Below, piece after piece: positions 1-5,216 of a stretch of DNA of 8,269 bases. Source of the DNA: Streptomyces sp. NRRL F-2664 (lineage in GTDB: Bacteria; Actinomycetota; Actinomycetes; Streptomycetales; Streptomycetaceae). The position numbers and the translations under genes were made by a program. Where the stretch lies: assembly GCF_000719345.1 (NCBI RefSeq), contig NZ_JOFX01000087.1:1-8269 (forward strand). Reading direction: 5' to 3'. The notes under the pieces were generated by a model that had not been told where the DNA came from, did not search any database, and saw only the letters and a program-made list of their open reading frames with translations. Within the stretch, counting starts at the first letter, position 1; each line of letters starts with the position of its first letter.

Positions 1-86
1 ACCGGCCACGACCGCTACAGCCAACCCGTCGTCCCGCAGAAACACTGCAGGTCATCGTGGCCGTCACACCTCCACCAGACCCCTAA

Positions 87-258
87 ATCAACGGCATTGG
101 GTTTACAGACGAGTTCACCTCGGTCGCCGCCTACGAGCGCATCGACCGCGCCACCCTCCAGCGACGCCTGCTGCTCGCGCCCGGGACGAACACGGGCATC
201 CGCGCCATCGTGTCCACCGGCGAGCACGGCGAGAGCGAGGCGCGCTGCGGCACGTGCG
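87..258 (+). pseudogene. Tn3-family transposase fragment
   Basis: Frame 87 reads GFTDEFTSVAAYERIDRATL, then a stretch containing GTNTGIRAIVSTGEHGESEA. From memory this matches the conserved C-terminal half of Tn3-family TnpA, where a segment like LGTNTGIRxIxxTGEHGESEAALRHVRR precedes the catalytic glutamate. A normal TnpA is close to 1000 residues; only about 57 remain. A TAA lies in frame just upstream (84-86). Residues normally found between LLL and GTN appear deleted, and one base is lost near 240, after which the frame reads ALRHVR. The fragment then joins an unrelated IS tail at about 259. Nothing was recognised in 1-86. The family call comes from remembered motifs, not a database search. 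Confidence 0.62.
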
Positions 259-312
259 ACCGGCTACCGCAGACTCAACCACCGCTACGAGCGCCGTCCC
301 CGCAACTACCTG
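259..312 (+). pseudogene. IS5-type transposase C-terminal scrap
   Basis: Eighteen codons read TGYRRLNHRYERRPRNYL, the tail motif seen near the C-terminus of many actinobacterial IS5-group transposases, where it is usually followed by AFLGLAA. That continuation is missing: the sequence switches at about 313 to the end of a zeta-toxin-like gene on the other strand. The piece directly abuts the Tn3 fragment on its left. It is short, so the assignment rests on one distinctive motif and is tentative. Confidence 0.45.
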
Positions 313-1015
313 GTAGCCGACTCCGGGTGCCTCCTTGGGGGGCTGGGCCACCCGCCGAACGGGCTCGGCGAGCGCGGCGGCCCCCTCGGCGTCACGGCGC
401 ACGGCCAGCGTCCAGTCCTCCGGCAGCCGGGGATCGTGGGCACAGCGGTCGGCATCGGCGAGCTGGCGGCGGAAGACCCCGGTCTCCACAGGGCTCCACG
501 GCCGTACCTGTTCGGAGAGCAGCGCCTCGCGGGCGCCCGGCGGGCGCGTCCACCCGCTTGGGGGCGTGAGCTCGTTGGGGTACAAGACCTCGCCCGCGCG
601 CCGCACGATGGTGACCCGGTCGGCAAGGCACCCGTTCTCGATTCCGCTAGGTCGGCGGCGCAGGCTGCCTGGTTGTCCCACCCCACGTACCGGGCCTGGC
701 CCTCCTCGGCGAGGCGCAGGTACCGGTCCAGCACACCGAGCTGGCACACCGCCCTCCGGGACAGCCAGGGCCACCACCTCGATCCGATAGCCGACCGCGT
801 AGTAGGCAGCCATCGAGGCCAGCCATTCGCTGGGGTTGGCAGGGGCCTTTCCGCCACCACGTCGTACCGGGCCTCCCGAGCATGAGCTTCGACCTCTGCC
901 TGCCACCGGTAGGTCTCCGTCCGCACCCGCACTCCGGCCGTCCGCACGTCATCCGCCAGGAAGCGGGCGTGGGGGTGGTGCGCGGACAGCTGCGCCCCTG
1001 CCGGAGTACTCCGAA
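313..1015 (-). pseudogene. zeta-toxin-like kinase, multiply frameshifted and truncated
   Basis: Read from right to left across two alternating frames, the segments are HHPHARFLADDVRTAG, YRWQAEVEAHAREARYDVV, GYRIEVVALAVPE, LGVLDRYLRLAEEGQARYV, LADRVTIVRRAGEVLYPNEL and VETGVFRRQLADADRCAHDP. These follow the order of the large Streptomyces zeta-toxin-like proteins, related to toxins that phosphorylate UDP-N-acetylglucosamine. At least three frame changes are needed, near 835, 740 and 650. The N-terminal P-loop is absent because the gene is cut at about 1015, and the C-terminus stops after APGVGY at about 313. No antitoxin gene is adjacent. It cannot encode a working enzyme as read. Identification is from family motifs I recognise, with good but not complete certainty. 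Confidence 0.72.
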
Positions 1016-1396
1016 CCGGGCAGTGACACGGATCGTCGGCGAGGAGCACCGCTGGTTCAGGCGCACGTTGTGGGGGACGTCCCCCCAGTCCGCCGAGGCG
1101 CAAAACGCGTGGGAGGAGGAACGGCGCCGCGAGGAGGCCGAACGGCGTCGTGATGAGGAAACGCGGCGGCGGCTGGAGCTGAAGGCCGCGGCTCGGGCGC
1201 GGCGCGAGGCCTGGCTGGCGACGCAGGCGGGCCAGAAGGCCCATTAGCGGCGTCTGGAGCTGCAGAGTTGAAGGCTGCGCGGGAGGCCGAACAGAAAGCT
1301 GCTGTCCGTCGGCTCCAGGCGCAGCACAACGAGGAGAGCGCCCGGTATCGGGCGGAGGCCCGGGAACATCGGGCCCGGGAGTTCGCGCTGGCGCAG
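1016..1396 (+). pseudogene. charged coiled-coil protein, internal fragment
   Basis: From about 1026 the + strand encodes EEHRWFRRTLWGTSPQSAEA followed by a long Glu/Arg/Ala-rich helix (WEEERRREEAERRRDEETRR and onward) to a TAG at 1245-1247. After a frame change near 1250 the same style of sequence resumes (ELKAAREAEQKAAVRRLQAQ) and continues to about 1396. The composition is that of a long amphipathic helix or coiled coil, and no catalytic domain is visible. The left end is fused to the zeta-toxin-like remnant and the right end to an IS3 OrfA remnant, so both termini are missing. I do not recognise the parent protein. Part of the 882-1247 frame upstream of about 1016 is only the opposite strand of the toxin gene. 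Confidence 0.5.
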
Positions 1397-1563
1397 GCTG
1401 GTCAGCCCATCGCGTTCGTCGGCGACGATCTCGGCCTGCTTCACCCAGCCCGCACCGCGGTCTCGGTCAAATCGAAGTCCTTGGCGACCTGACCGACCGA
1501 GCGGTCCCCACGTCGGCCACAGCTCGACAATCTGAGCCGGCGAGGGCGTGGTTTCTTCCCCAT
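1397..1563 (-). pseudogene. IS3-family OrfA, N-terminal fragment
   Basis: An ATG at 1563 opens MGKKPRPRR and, after a short deletion and a frame change, reads RRGDRSVGQVAKDFDLTETA and then WVKQAE and RDGLTS. This is the helix-turn-helix N-terminus of IS3-type OrfA, which binds the element's ends. About eight residues expected after RR (RFTPEFKA in relatives I remember) are missing. The fragment ends at about 1397, where the + strand coiled-coil sequence begins. It sits downstream of a truncated OrfB from another IS3 copy, so OrfA of one element follows OrfB of another. GTGGAG just before the ATG is a usable ribosome-binding site. Confidence 0.72.
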
Positions 1564-1599
1564 GGCCTCCACGATGAACATCATCATCCCGAGCAGAAA

Positions 1600-1885
1600 C
1601 CCTTCTTCTTCCGCAGGTGCCGGCCGACGGATGTGGCCGACCCGCATCAGCCGAGTCACGCGCTTGCGGTTGTTCCGGCGCCCCCTCGCTCGCAACCCGG
1701 CATGGACGCGCGGGCCACCATAGGCGCCATCGTGCTCGGCGTGGATGGCGCGGATCTCGCTCACAGTCCGCTTCTCCTTGGCCTGGTGCGGGGCACGGGC
1801 CGGCCCGGTGGCCAGACGGCGCGGGAGCCCCGAGCACCCCGCAGATCCGCTTGACGCCGAAGTCGGCGCGGTTGTCGGAGATGAA
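1600..1885 (-). pseudogene. IS3-family OrfB (transposase), N-terminal fragment
   Basis: Reading leftwards from 1885, the pieces are FISDNRADFGVKRICGVLG, then in another frame SEIRAIHAEHDGAYGGPRVH, then RRNNRKRVTRLMRVGHI. This is the N-terminal part of IS3 OrfB, the region preceding the DDE integrase core (ICxVLGVSRSGYY, then EIRxIHxEHxGxYGxPRVHxEL). At least two frameshifts separate the blocks. Everything beyond about 1600, including all three catalytic acidic residues, is lost where another IS3 OrfA begins. It belongs with the OrfA remnant immediately to its right and is not functional. Confidence 0.75.
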
Positions 1886-1899
1886 AGTCCCAGCGGCGG

Positions 1900-2214
1900 G
1901 GGCCCGCTGCACCTCCCGAGCGAAATACGGCCGCCCTGCGCAGGATGTCACGCTCGAGGTGTCACTCTTTCCCGGTCTTCATCAGCCGGGCGTCCTCTGC
2001 CCTCAGCCGTGGCAGTTCATCCGCCTCGCCGCCCGTGTTACGGCATCCGGGCACGGCCTCGGCCTTGCGCGCCCACGTCCGCAGCGACTCCGCAATGACG
2101 CCAAGATCCGCGGCCGCGGCCGCACAGGTCCGCTTGGCGGCCGCGGCTCGGTAGAGCGCGACAGCGTCAATTCCTGACCTCCTCCGGATAGGAGACTTGC
2201 GTCCCGCTGGACAT
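1900..2214 (-). pseudogene. IS3-family OrfA with frameshift and nonsense codon
   Basis: An ATG at 2214, preceded by AGGAAGGG, opens MSSGTQVSYPEEVRN. One extra base near 2170 shifts the frame, which then reads DAVALYRAAAAKRT, ADLGVIAESLRTWARKAEA, then LRAEDARLMKTGKE, a TGA at 1964-1962, then HLERDILRRAA and finally YFAREVQR. This is the classic IS3 OrfA layout: an HTH (YPEEFRxDAVALYR, LGVxxESLRTWVRKAE) followed by the leucine-zipper tail (LRxENxxLxKxEKEWxLERExLRRAA). The TGA replaces the usual Trp codon of KEW, a one-base nonsense change. The OrfB fragment follows directly. Repeated lesions show the element is long dead. Confidence 0.8.
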
Positions 2215-2427
2215 CCCTTCCTGGATCATCAAGATCCATTGTCAGGGTGCCCACTCCAAAGGATCAGCCGCAGGTGTGCGTGAAAGCGGAACAAGCCCAC
2301 CTCAGATGGCTAGGACTTGTGAGGTCAACCAGCCAGCCGGAGCCTCCGTTGTGTTCATGACGGTCACCTGGCGATACGTCACAAAGTGACATCAGGGACT
2401 CACCCCCATTTTGCACCGGACCAAATC

Positions 2428-2450
2428 GCCAGAAGACTTGCTCGTCTGGC
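2428..2450 (-). terminator. possible terminator downstream of the signal peptidase gene
   Basis: GCCAGA at 2428-2433 pairs with TCTGGC at 2445-2450 around an 11-base loop, about 20 bases past the TAG of the gene read on this strand. On the transcribed strand it is followed by GATTTGG rather than a clear T run, so termination would be modest. Confidence 0.3.
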
Positions 2451-2470
2451 AGACGGGCTCTTGCATGGCC

Positions 2471-3232
2471 CTACTGCCTGTTGAACTGGTCGCCGATGCC
2501 AGGCTGGCTGAAGGTTCTTGGAATCGGTAGCGTTGCCCAGCGCGGAGGGGGCCAAGCAATGACGATAGCACGGCCAATAACGTCCTTCACGGGCACGAAT
2601 CCGTGTGTTTTTGGATCTTGCATGTGCCAGCGCGAGTCGCTAGATTTCTGCCGGTGATCGCCCATGACCCAGATTGCTCCATCGGGCACTTTTAAAGGTC
2701 CAAAAGGTTTATCGTTACAGGGCGTATCCCCCGGGAAGATGTAAGGTTCATCTAGCGCTTTGCCGTTTACCTTGACGGGGCCATTCCTGCGGCACTCGAC
2801 TGTGTCTCCACCGATTGCGATTACGCGCTTGATCAGGTCCTTCTCGTTAGCCGAGGGCATCAAACCGATTGCACTGAGAAAATCCTGTGCGATATTGGAC
2901 TCGGAGGGCTCACCTTCTAGCCAATTGCTCGGATCATGGAACACAACGACCTCTCCCCGTCTTGGTTGCGATCCGAACCAAGGAGTGAGCTTGTCGACCA
3001 GTACGCGGTCACCGCGCTGAAGGGTGTTCTGCATCGAGTCCGAAGGAATAGAGAATGCCTGCAGTAAGAACGTTTTGATCAGCAATGCCAACACGATGGC
3101 AATGACGGCTAGAAGGAGTAGCTCCTTCCAGAGAGATCGATGCCTAGCCTGGGCTCCTCCAGCCTCAGCATGTTCTCCCCTCCTATCCGGCTGTGGGGAA
3201 GCGCCGGAAGCCTCGTCGGCTTGATCCCCCAT
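2471..3232 (-). CDS. lepB: signal peptidase I (type I leader peptidase)
   Basis: A 253-residue membrane-anchored serine protease that removes signal peptides from exported proteins on the outer face of the cytoplasmic membrane. Residues 1-35 are a charged cytoplasmic tail, about 36-58 form one TM helix (ELLLLAVIAIVLALLIKTF), and the S26 catalytic domain follows. The nucleophile is Ser66 in SIPSDSM; the general base is Lys135 in DLIKRV. Other S26 signatures are RGDRVLVDK, IAIGGDTVEC and GDHRQKSSDSR (191-201), with His where Asn is common. Length and single N-terminal TM suit actinobacterial enzymes. The start is fixed by AAGGAGG six bases upstream; a longer frame to 3316 has no comparable site. 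All motifs are intact, so it is probably functional. Base composition is near 50-55% G+C in lines sampled by eye, far below its surroundings, and IS remnants lie on both sides, suggesting acquisition. No secretion operon partner is adjacent. Confidence 0.95.
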   Translation of the reverse strand: MGDQADEASGASPQPDRRGEHAEAGGAQARHRSLWKELLLLAVIAIVLALLIKTFLLQAFSIPSDSMQNTLQRGDRVLVDKLTPWFGSQPRRGEVVVFHDPSNWLEGEPSESNIAQDFLSAIGLMPSANEKDLIKRVIAIGGDTVECRRNGPVKVNGKALDEPYIFPGDTPCNDKPFGPLKVPDGAIWVMGDHRQKSSDSRWHMQDPKTHGFVPVKDVIGRAIVIAWPPPRWATLPIPRTFSQPGIGDQFNRQ

Positions 3233-3238
3233 GAGTGG

Positions 3239-3245
3239 CCTCCTT
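3239..3245 (-). promoter_or_regulatory. ribosome-binding site deciding the lepB start
   Basis: The reverse strand reads AAGGAGG, a near-perfect match to the 16S anti-Shine-Dalgarno, with six bases (CCACTC) before the ATG at 3232. It selects this ATG over the in-frame ATG at 3316. No convincing -10/-35 pair was found in 3246-3330. Confidence 0.85.
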
Positions 3246-3438
3246 AATACTCTCAGAGCGCAACTAATACCATGGGCAGCGTTCTGACAGCCGCCAGCCG
3301 TCCTTTGCCAGAGCACGTGTCAGCTGCAGCGTCACTGCCGCTCCTGTTGTGGCTCGGAGAGGCGGTGCGGTCGTAGGGCACAAGGAAGGTGCTGGCGAGA
3401 CCGCCGTTGCGCCCCCGACGAGTTGGTTACGGAGGTGC

Positions 3439-3650
3439 TCAGGGCGGGGTCAGTGGGTTGATGGCCAGACCTGTGGCGGTGAGGCAGCCGTCGATCAGGT
3501 GGGGTCGGAGCTGGATCCTGCGTAACTTGCGGCGGAGTTTGCGGTGGAGGTCGTCGGGTGGGTCGAAGGCGCTTGTTGGCCATCGCTCTGCGCACGAGTG
3601 GCCAGACGGCCTCGACGGGCTTCAGGTCGGGTGCAAAGTGAACCGTGAAC
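3439..3650 (-). pseudogene. IS630-family transposase, C-terminal fragment
   Basis: The reverse strand encodes HFAPDLKPVEAVWPLVRRAM and ANK, then after one inserted base near 3571 reads AFDPPDDLHRKLRRKLRRIQ, LRPHLIDGCLTATGLAINP and a TGA at 3441-3439. The APDLxPVExVW block is the end of the IS630 DDE catalytic core, and the RRIQxRPxLIDGxLxxTGL tail is also typical of the family. Only the last 70 or so residues remain of a protein usually about 350 long. The 5' side is cut at about 3645-3652, exactly where a short tandem GTGAACC repeat and a different gene on the + strand begin. Confidence 0.78.
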
Positions 3651-3851
3651 CGCCCCCTGGTCATCGTCGACGAAGCCGCCGCCGCCCTCGCCACCGACCC
3701 CGAGGCCCGCCGTCTGCTGAACCAGCTGCTGCTCGCCGGACGCAAGAACGGCGTCCAGGAGCAGCCCGAGCCGGAGACCGGCCCGCGGGCCACCCTGCGG
3801 TTGCAGTACCCGACGCTCGCCGAGTTCGAGGCCGCCGCCCACCGGCAGTAG
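3651..3851 (+). pseudogene. truncated ATPase fragment, possibly FtsK/TraB-like DNA translocase
   Basis: The frame reads PLVIVDEAAAALATDPEARR, LLNQLLLAGRKNGVQ and ends LRLQYPTLAEFEAAAHRQ with TAG at 3849-3851. A run of hydrophobic residues ending in Asp-Glu (LVIVDE) followed by a helix and LLxxGRKxGVQ resembles the Walker B segment of FtsK/SpoIIIE-type DNA pumps, which move DNA in Streptomyces conjugative plasmids and integrative elements. The Walker A part is absent; the 5' side joins IS630 sequence. The switch from GVQ to EQPEPETGPR suggests a further internal deletion. A GTG at 3645 could start translation but has no ribosome-binding site. The family is an informed guess; another P-loop ATPase is possible. 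Confidence 0.45.
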
Positions 3852-3873
3852 CCCGCCCCGCTCCCCCACCCCT

Positions 3874-3908
3874 CGCGCCCTCCCCCCCGCCCCGGCCGGG
3901 AGGGCGCG
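3874..3908 (+). terminator. strong hairpin after the ATPase fragment
   Basis: CGCGCCCTCCC (3874-3884) and GGGAGGGCGCG (3898-3908) form an 11-bp perfect stem with a 13-base loop. It lies 22 bases past the ATPase-fragment stop and just before the next gene's ribosome-binding region, so it likely separates the two transcripts. There is no T run, as is common in high-G+C actinobacteria. Confidence 0.6.
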
Positions 3909-4000
3909 CCCGTACCCGAACGGAGAAGCACGATGGACTTCCACCCCACCGCCGGCCGCCCGATTCCGATTCCGAGGCCGCCGCCGAAGCCGAGCGGATC

Positions 4001-4432
4001 ATGGACGCGAGCTTCCGGACCGACCCGCCCGGCTACTTCCCGACGTCGTACCGCGACCACTCCCCCGTGCCCGCCTACGGCGACACCCCGCCCGTCCCCC
4101 AGCCCGACCACCGGATCGTCCCGGCCTGGGCGGCCGGGATCGCGGTCGCGAGCATCGGCGTCGGCGCCGGGGTCACCGGCATCGGCTGCGGCGCCTGGCT
4201 CGTTCTGCAGGGCCTCGCCTCCGTCAGCCTCGCCGGAGTCCTGATGGGCACCCTGCCGTTCGCCGGCCCGGCCATGGCCGCCACCGCGATCGGCGGCGCG
4301 ATCAACCGCGCCCGCTCCGCCGTCACCAAGAACGTCTACGAGGGCCCGGTCACCATGCGGACCGAGATCACCAGCAACAGCACCACGCGCGGCATGTTCT
4401 TCACCCGCACCCGCAACGACATCCACCACTGA
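4001..4432 (+). CDS. small two-TM membrane protein of mobile-element type
   Basis: From ATG 4001 the frame gives 143 residues: a Pro/Tyr-rich, charged N-terminus (SYRDHSPVPAYGDTPPVPQP), two hydrophobic Gly/Ala-rich segments (about residues 46-75 and 78-103, including AVASIGVGAGVTGIGCGAWL and GVLMGTLPFAGPAMAATAIG), and a Thr/Arg-rich tail (YEGPVTMRTEITSNSTTRGM). The tail resembles small Streptomyces plasmid or integrative-element proteins that I recall under DUF6251, but I cannot confirm that. A better-placed start is ATG 3933, preceded by GGAGAAGCACG: MDFHPTAGRP would continue as DSDSEAAAEAERIMDASF if one base near 3962 is corrected, so the gene may be frameshifted at its 5' end. A strong hairpin follows the stop. 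The role could lie in transfer or the envelope; the sequence does not tell. Confidence 0.62.
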   Translation: MDASFRTDPPGYFPTSYRDHSPVPAYGDTPPVPQPDHRIVPAWAAGIAVASIGVGAGVTGIGCGAWLVLQGLASVSLAGVLMGTLPFAGPAMAATAIGGAINRARSAVTKNVYEGPVTMRTEITSNSTTRGMFFTRTRNDIHH

Positions 4433-4440
4433 CCCGGCAC

Positions 4441-4495
4441 CCTGCGTCGTACTCGAACCCCGCCCCCGTCCGGGCCGAGGGTCGAGTACGGCAGG
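4441..4495. terminator. bidirectional hairpin between convergent genes
   Basis: CGTACTCGA (4448-4456) pairs perfectly with TCGAGTACG (4482-4490), and the stem extends outward with CCTGC (4441-4445) against GCAGG (4491-4495), leaving a two-base bulge. It lies between the stop of the + strand membrane gene (4432) and the stop of the - strand acidic gene (4518), so it can terminate both. Confidence 0.7.
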
Positions 4496-4517
4496 CCGCC
4501 GGAGCAGCCCCGCGCGC

Positions 4518-4709
4518 TCAGTCGTCCAGGTAGATCAGCAGGCGGCCGTACTCATCGACCCCCGCCTCGTAGATCACCCCGTCGACGATCGCGTGGTCGA
4601 CGACGACCTCGTAGTCCTCCTCGTCGTCGATCCACAACACCCCGTCGTCGTCCGTGAACGCCGGATAGATCACCCCGTCGGCGAGCACCGAATCGAACTC
4701 CACCGCCAT
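4518..4709 (-). CDS. 63-residue acidic protein built from two repeats
   Basis: ATG at 4709, preceded on its strand by GAGGGGACGC, opens a 63-residue protein. Two halves repeat the pattern DGVIYxAxxDxxGxLxIxxD: residues 11-29 (DGVIYPAFTDDDGVLWIDD) and 43-62 (DGVIYEAGVDEYGRLLIYLD). About 19 of 63 residues are Asp or Glu and only one is Arg, with no Lys, so the protein is extremely acidic. The alternating hydrophobic pattern suggests a small beta structure. I do not recognise a named family. It is transcribed divergently from the gene starting at 4870, with 160 bases between them, and convergently with the membrane gene. High acidity would permit a DNA-mimic or partner-binding role, but that is speculation. 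The frame is clean, unlike its neighbours, which argues for selection. Confidence 0.72.
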   Translation of the reverse strand: MAVEFDSVLADGVIYPAFTDDDGVLWIDDEEDYEVVVDHAIVDGVIYEAGVDEYGRLLIYLDD

Positions 4710-4869
4710 CGCGTCCCCTCGCTGCTTCCTGGCCTTCGCCCAGCCTGGCCCACCACCAGGCCCCGGCAACAGAGCCATGCCCCCGCCGCGCCCGCCCCAC
4801 TCGGAGCCGCGCCCCGGCGGCCGCGCTCCACCAGCTGCCCTTCCCGAGCCCGAACAGGAGACAAAGCCC

Positions 4870-5201
4870 ATGGCCCGCATCAGCGTGAAGATCACCCCGC
4901 TCCACCCCGACGGCACCGAATGCACCCACGCCGTCAGCCCCTCCGGCAAGCCCCGCGACCCGGCCGCCGGCTACACCTGGCCGCCGCAACTACGCCGTGG
5001 TGTGGAGCTCCTGCGGCACGGTCGGCGAGCCGCACGGCCTGCGCGTCCTCGCCGGACCGGCGCAGAGCGCGCACCGCGACAGCCGCAAGGCCGCGCCCGT
5101 CATGGGAGGTATTCAACGCCCAGGTCTGCCCGTTCGGGCACTCCCGCAGCCATGCGCTTGTCGATTATCGATATGCCCCGCTAGCATGTGCATATCGATA
5201 A
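4870..5201 (+). pseudogene. small Cys-containing protein, two frameshifts
   Basis: ATG 4870, with AGGAG at 4855-4859, opens MARISVKITPLHPDGTECTH and GYTW. One extra base near 4983 (GGCCGCC for GGCGCC) shifts the frame, which then reads RNYAVVWSSCGTVGEPHGLR to DSRKAAPVM. A second extra base near 5105 gives EVFNAQVCPFGHSRSHA, ending at TAA 5199-5201. The three blocks join smoothly, so this is one gene of about 110 codons. The Cys/His groups (ECTH, SSCG, VCPFGH) could bind metal. I remember similar short proteins on Streptomyces integrative elements but know no function. The last dozen codons run into the operator of the next operon, so the natural C-terminus was probably replaced when these pieces were joined. 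Confidence 0.55.
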
Positions 5202-5209
5202 TCGATAAG
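5157..5209 (+). promoter_or_regulatory. operator and probable promoter of the DUF2975/HTH operon
   Basis: TCGATTATCGATATG (5161-5175) and CATATCGATAATCGA (5191-5205) are perfect 15-bp inverted arms with a 15-base spacer; three more outer pairs (CTT/AAG) extend them across one mismatch. Each arm contains the smaller palindrome ATCGAT. TTGTCG (5158-5163) and TAGCAT (5182-5187), 18 bases apart, could be -35 and -10, which would place one arm over the -35 and the other over the start point, an arrangement suited to repression. The right arm ends at the AAGGAG ribosome-binding site (5207-5212) for the GTG at 5217. The downstream Cro-type protein is the obvious candidate ligand, giving autoregulation; this is inferred. 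Confidence 0.75.
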
Positions 5210-5216
5210 GAGAGAC

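Noticed and set aside
1072..1085. GGGGGACGTCCCCC perfect 14-bp palindrome
   Set aside because: It lies inside the coiled-coil reading frame, has no spacer and is of a length expected occasionally in very G+C-rich DNA; no promoter context was seen.
306..1244. 312-codon open frame on the - strand
   Set aside because: It contains only alternate blocks of the zeta-toxin-like sequence; the missing blocks lie in another frame, so it is a composite of coding and out-of-frame stretches.
2215..2310. Possible terminal inverted repeat of the IS3 remnant upstream of OrfA
   Set aside because: No matching partner end exists in the window because the other end of the element is lost, so the boundary cannot be fixed.
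2381..2396. GTCAC-AAA-GTGAC small dyad downstream of the signal peptidase gene
   Set aside because: Only five base pairs, and the position gives no clear regulatory target.
3332..4429. 365-codon - strand open frame
   Set aside because: It is low-complexity Gly/Arg/Ala sequence antisense to the membrane protein, an artifact of high G+C. Only its end, around 3575-3650, coincides with part of the IS630 tail.
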